Source: Nephromyces sp. MM_2019
Lineage: Eukaryota; Apicomplexa; Aconoidasida; Nephromycida
NCBI GenBank assembly: GCA_015657535.1
Contig: JADHZB010000623.1
Span: forward strand, 1,303 to 22,374
Direction: 5' to 3'
DNA length: 21,072 nucleotides
The notes below the pieces were generated by a model that did not search any database, was not told the DNA's origin, and saw nothing but the letters and a program-made list of their open reading frames with translations. Below are positions 21,030 to 21,072 of this stretch, piece by piece. Each line of letters starts with the position of its first letter. The stretch's first letter is position 1. Made by a program: the position numbers and the translations under genes.

Positions 21030-21072
21030 GTAAGTTTACGACACACATACACGCACTGTATATATATATATA

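Noticed and set aside
1..21072. tRNA, rRNA and transposase genes
   Set aside because: Scanning by eye found no cloverleaf with a GTTCGAATC-type arm, no rRNA-like conserved stretch, and no transposase or reverse-transcriptase motif. A tRNAscan-SE and Rfam search would settle this.

Overview
The window is nuclear DNA of an intron-rich, AT-rich protist. An apicomplexan with an apicoplast is most likely. The main evidence is a complete gene for DXR, the second enzyme of the plastid-type (MEP) isoprenoid pathway, whose first exon encodes a signal peptide followed by a transit-peptide-like leader, as apicoplast proteins have. The species cannot be named from sequence alone; a haematozoan such as a piroplasm relative is a guess. 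Spliceosomal GT-AG introns are frequent, and almost all non-coding DNA is (CA/TG)n and (TA)n microsatellite or short minisatellite. Most long open frames in the window are therefore His-Thr or Cys-Val artefacts and not genes.

Layout, left to right. At 210-1181 (+) lie the last two exons of a gene whose start is beyond the left edge; its product has leucine-rich-repeat-like segments. About 1.1 kb of repeats follow. An ambiguous non-repetitive block at 2279-2605 lies where the leftmost (+) gene and the next (-) gene converge. At 3184-4374 (-) is an unrecognised two-exon gene. At 6211-7251 (-) is an intact single-exon OST3/OST6-type oligosaccharyltransferase subunit. From 15880 down to 9706 (-) is the complete DXR gene, reconstructed as 12 exons encoding 447 residues, with every junction in phase. 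From 18912 (+) and running off the right edge is a circularly permuted MTG1/YlqF/RbgA-type GTPase; five exons are visible.

DXR and the GTPase are transcribed divergently from a 3-kb spacer that carries a six-copy 28-bp repeat. Near 17.6 kb in this spacer the repeats switch from TG-rich to CA-rich on the + strand. The genes do not form one pathway. They serve the secretory pathway (OST3/6), the apicoplast (DXR) and probably organellar ribosome assembly (the GTPase). The most unusual property is how microsatellites behave around genes. Most DXR introns carry their own distinct minisatellite, one intron contains two extra copies of its own 5' splice-site sequence, and short (CA)n runs enter exons as in-frame His-Thr stretches.
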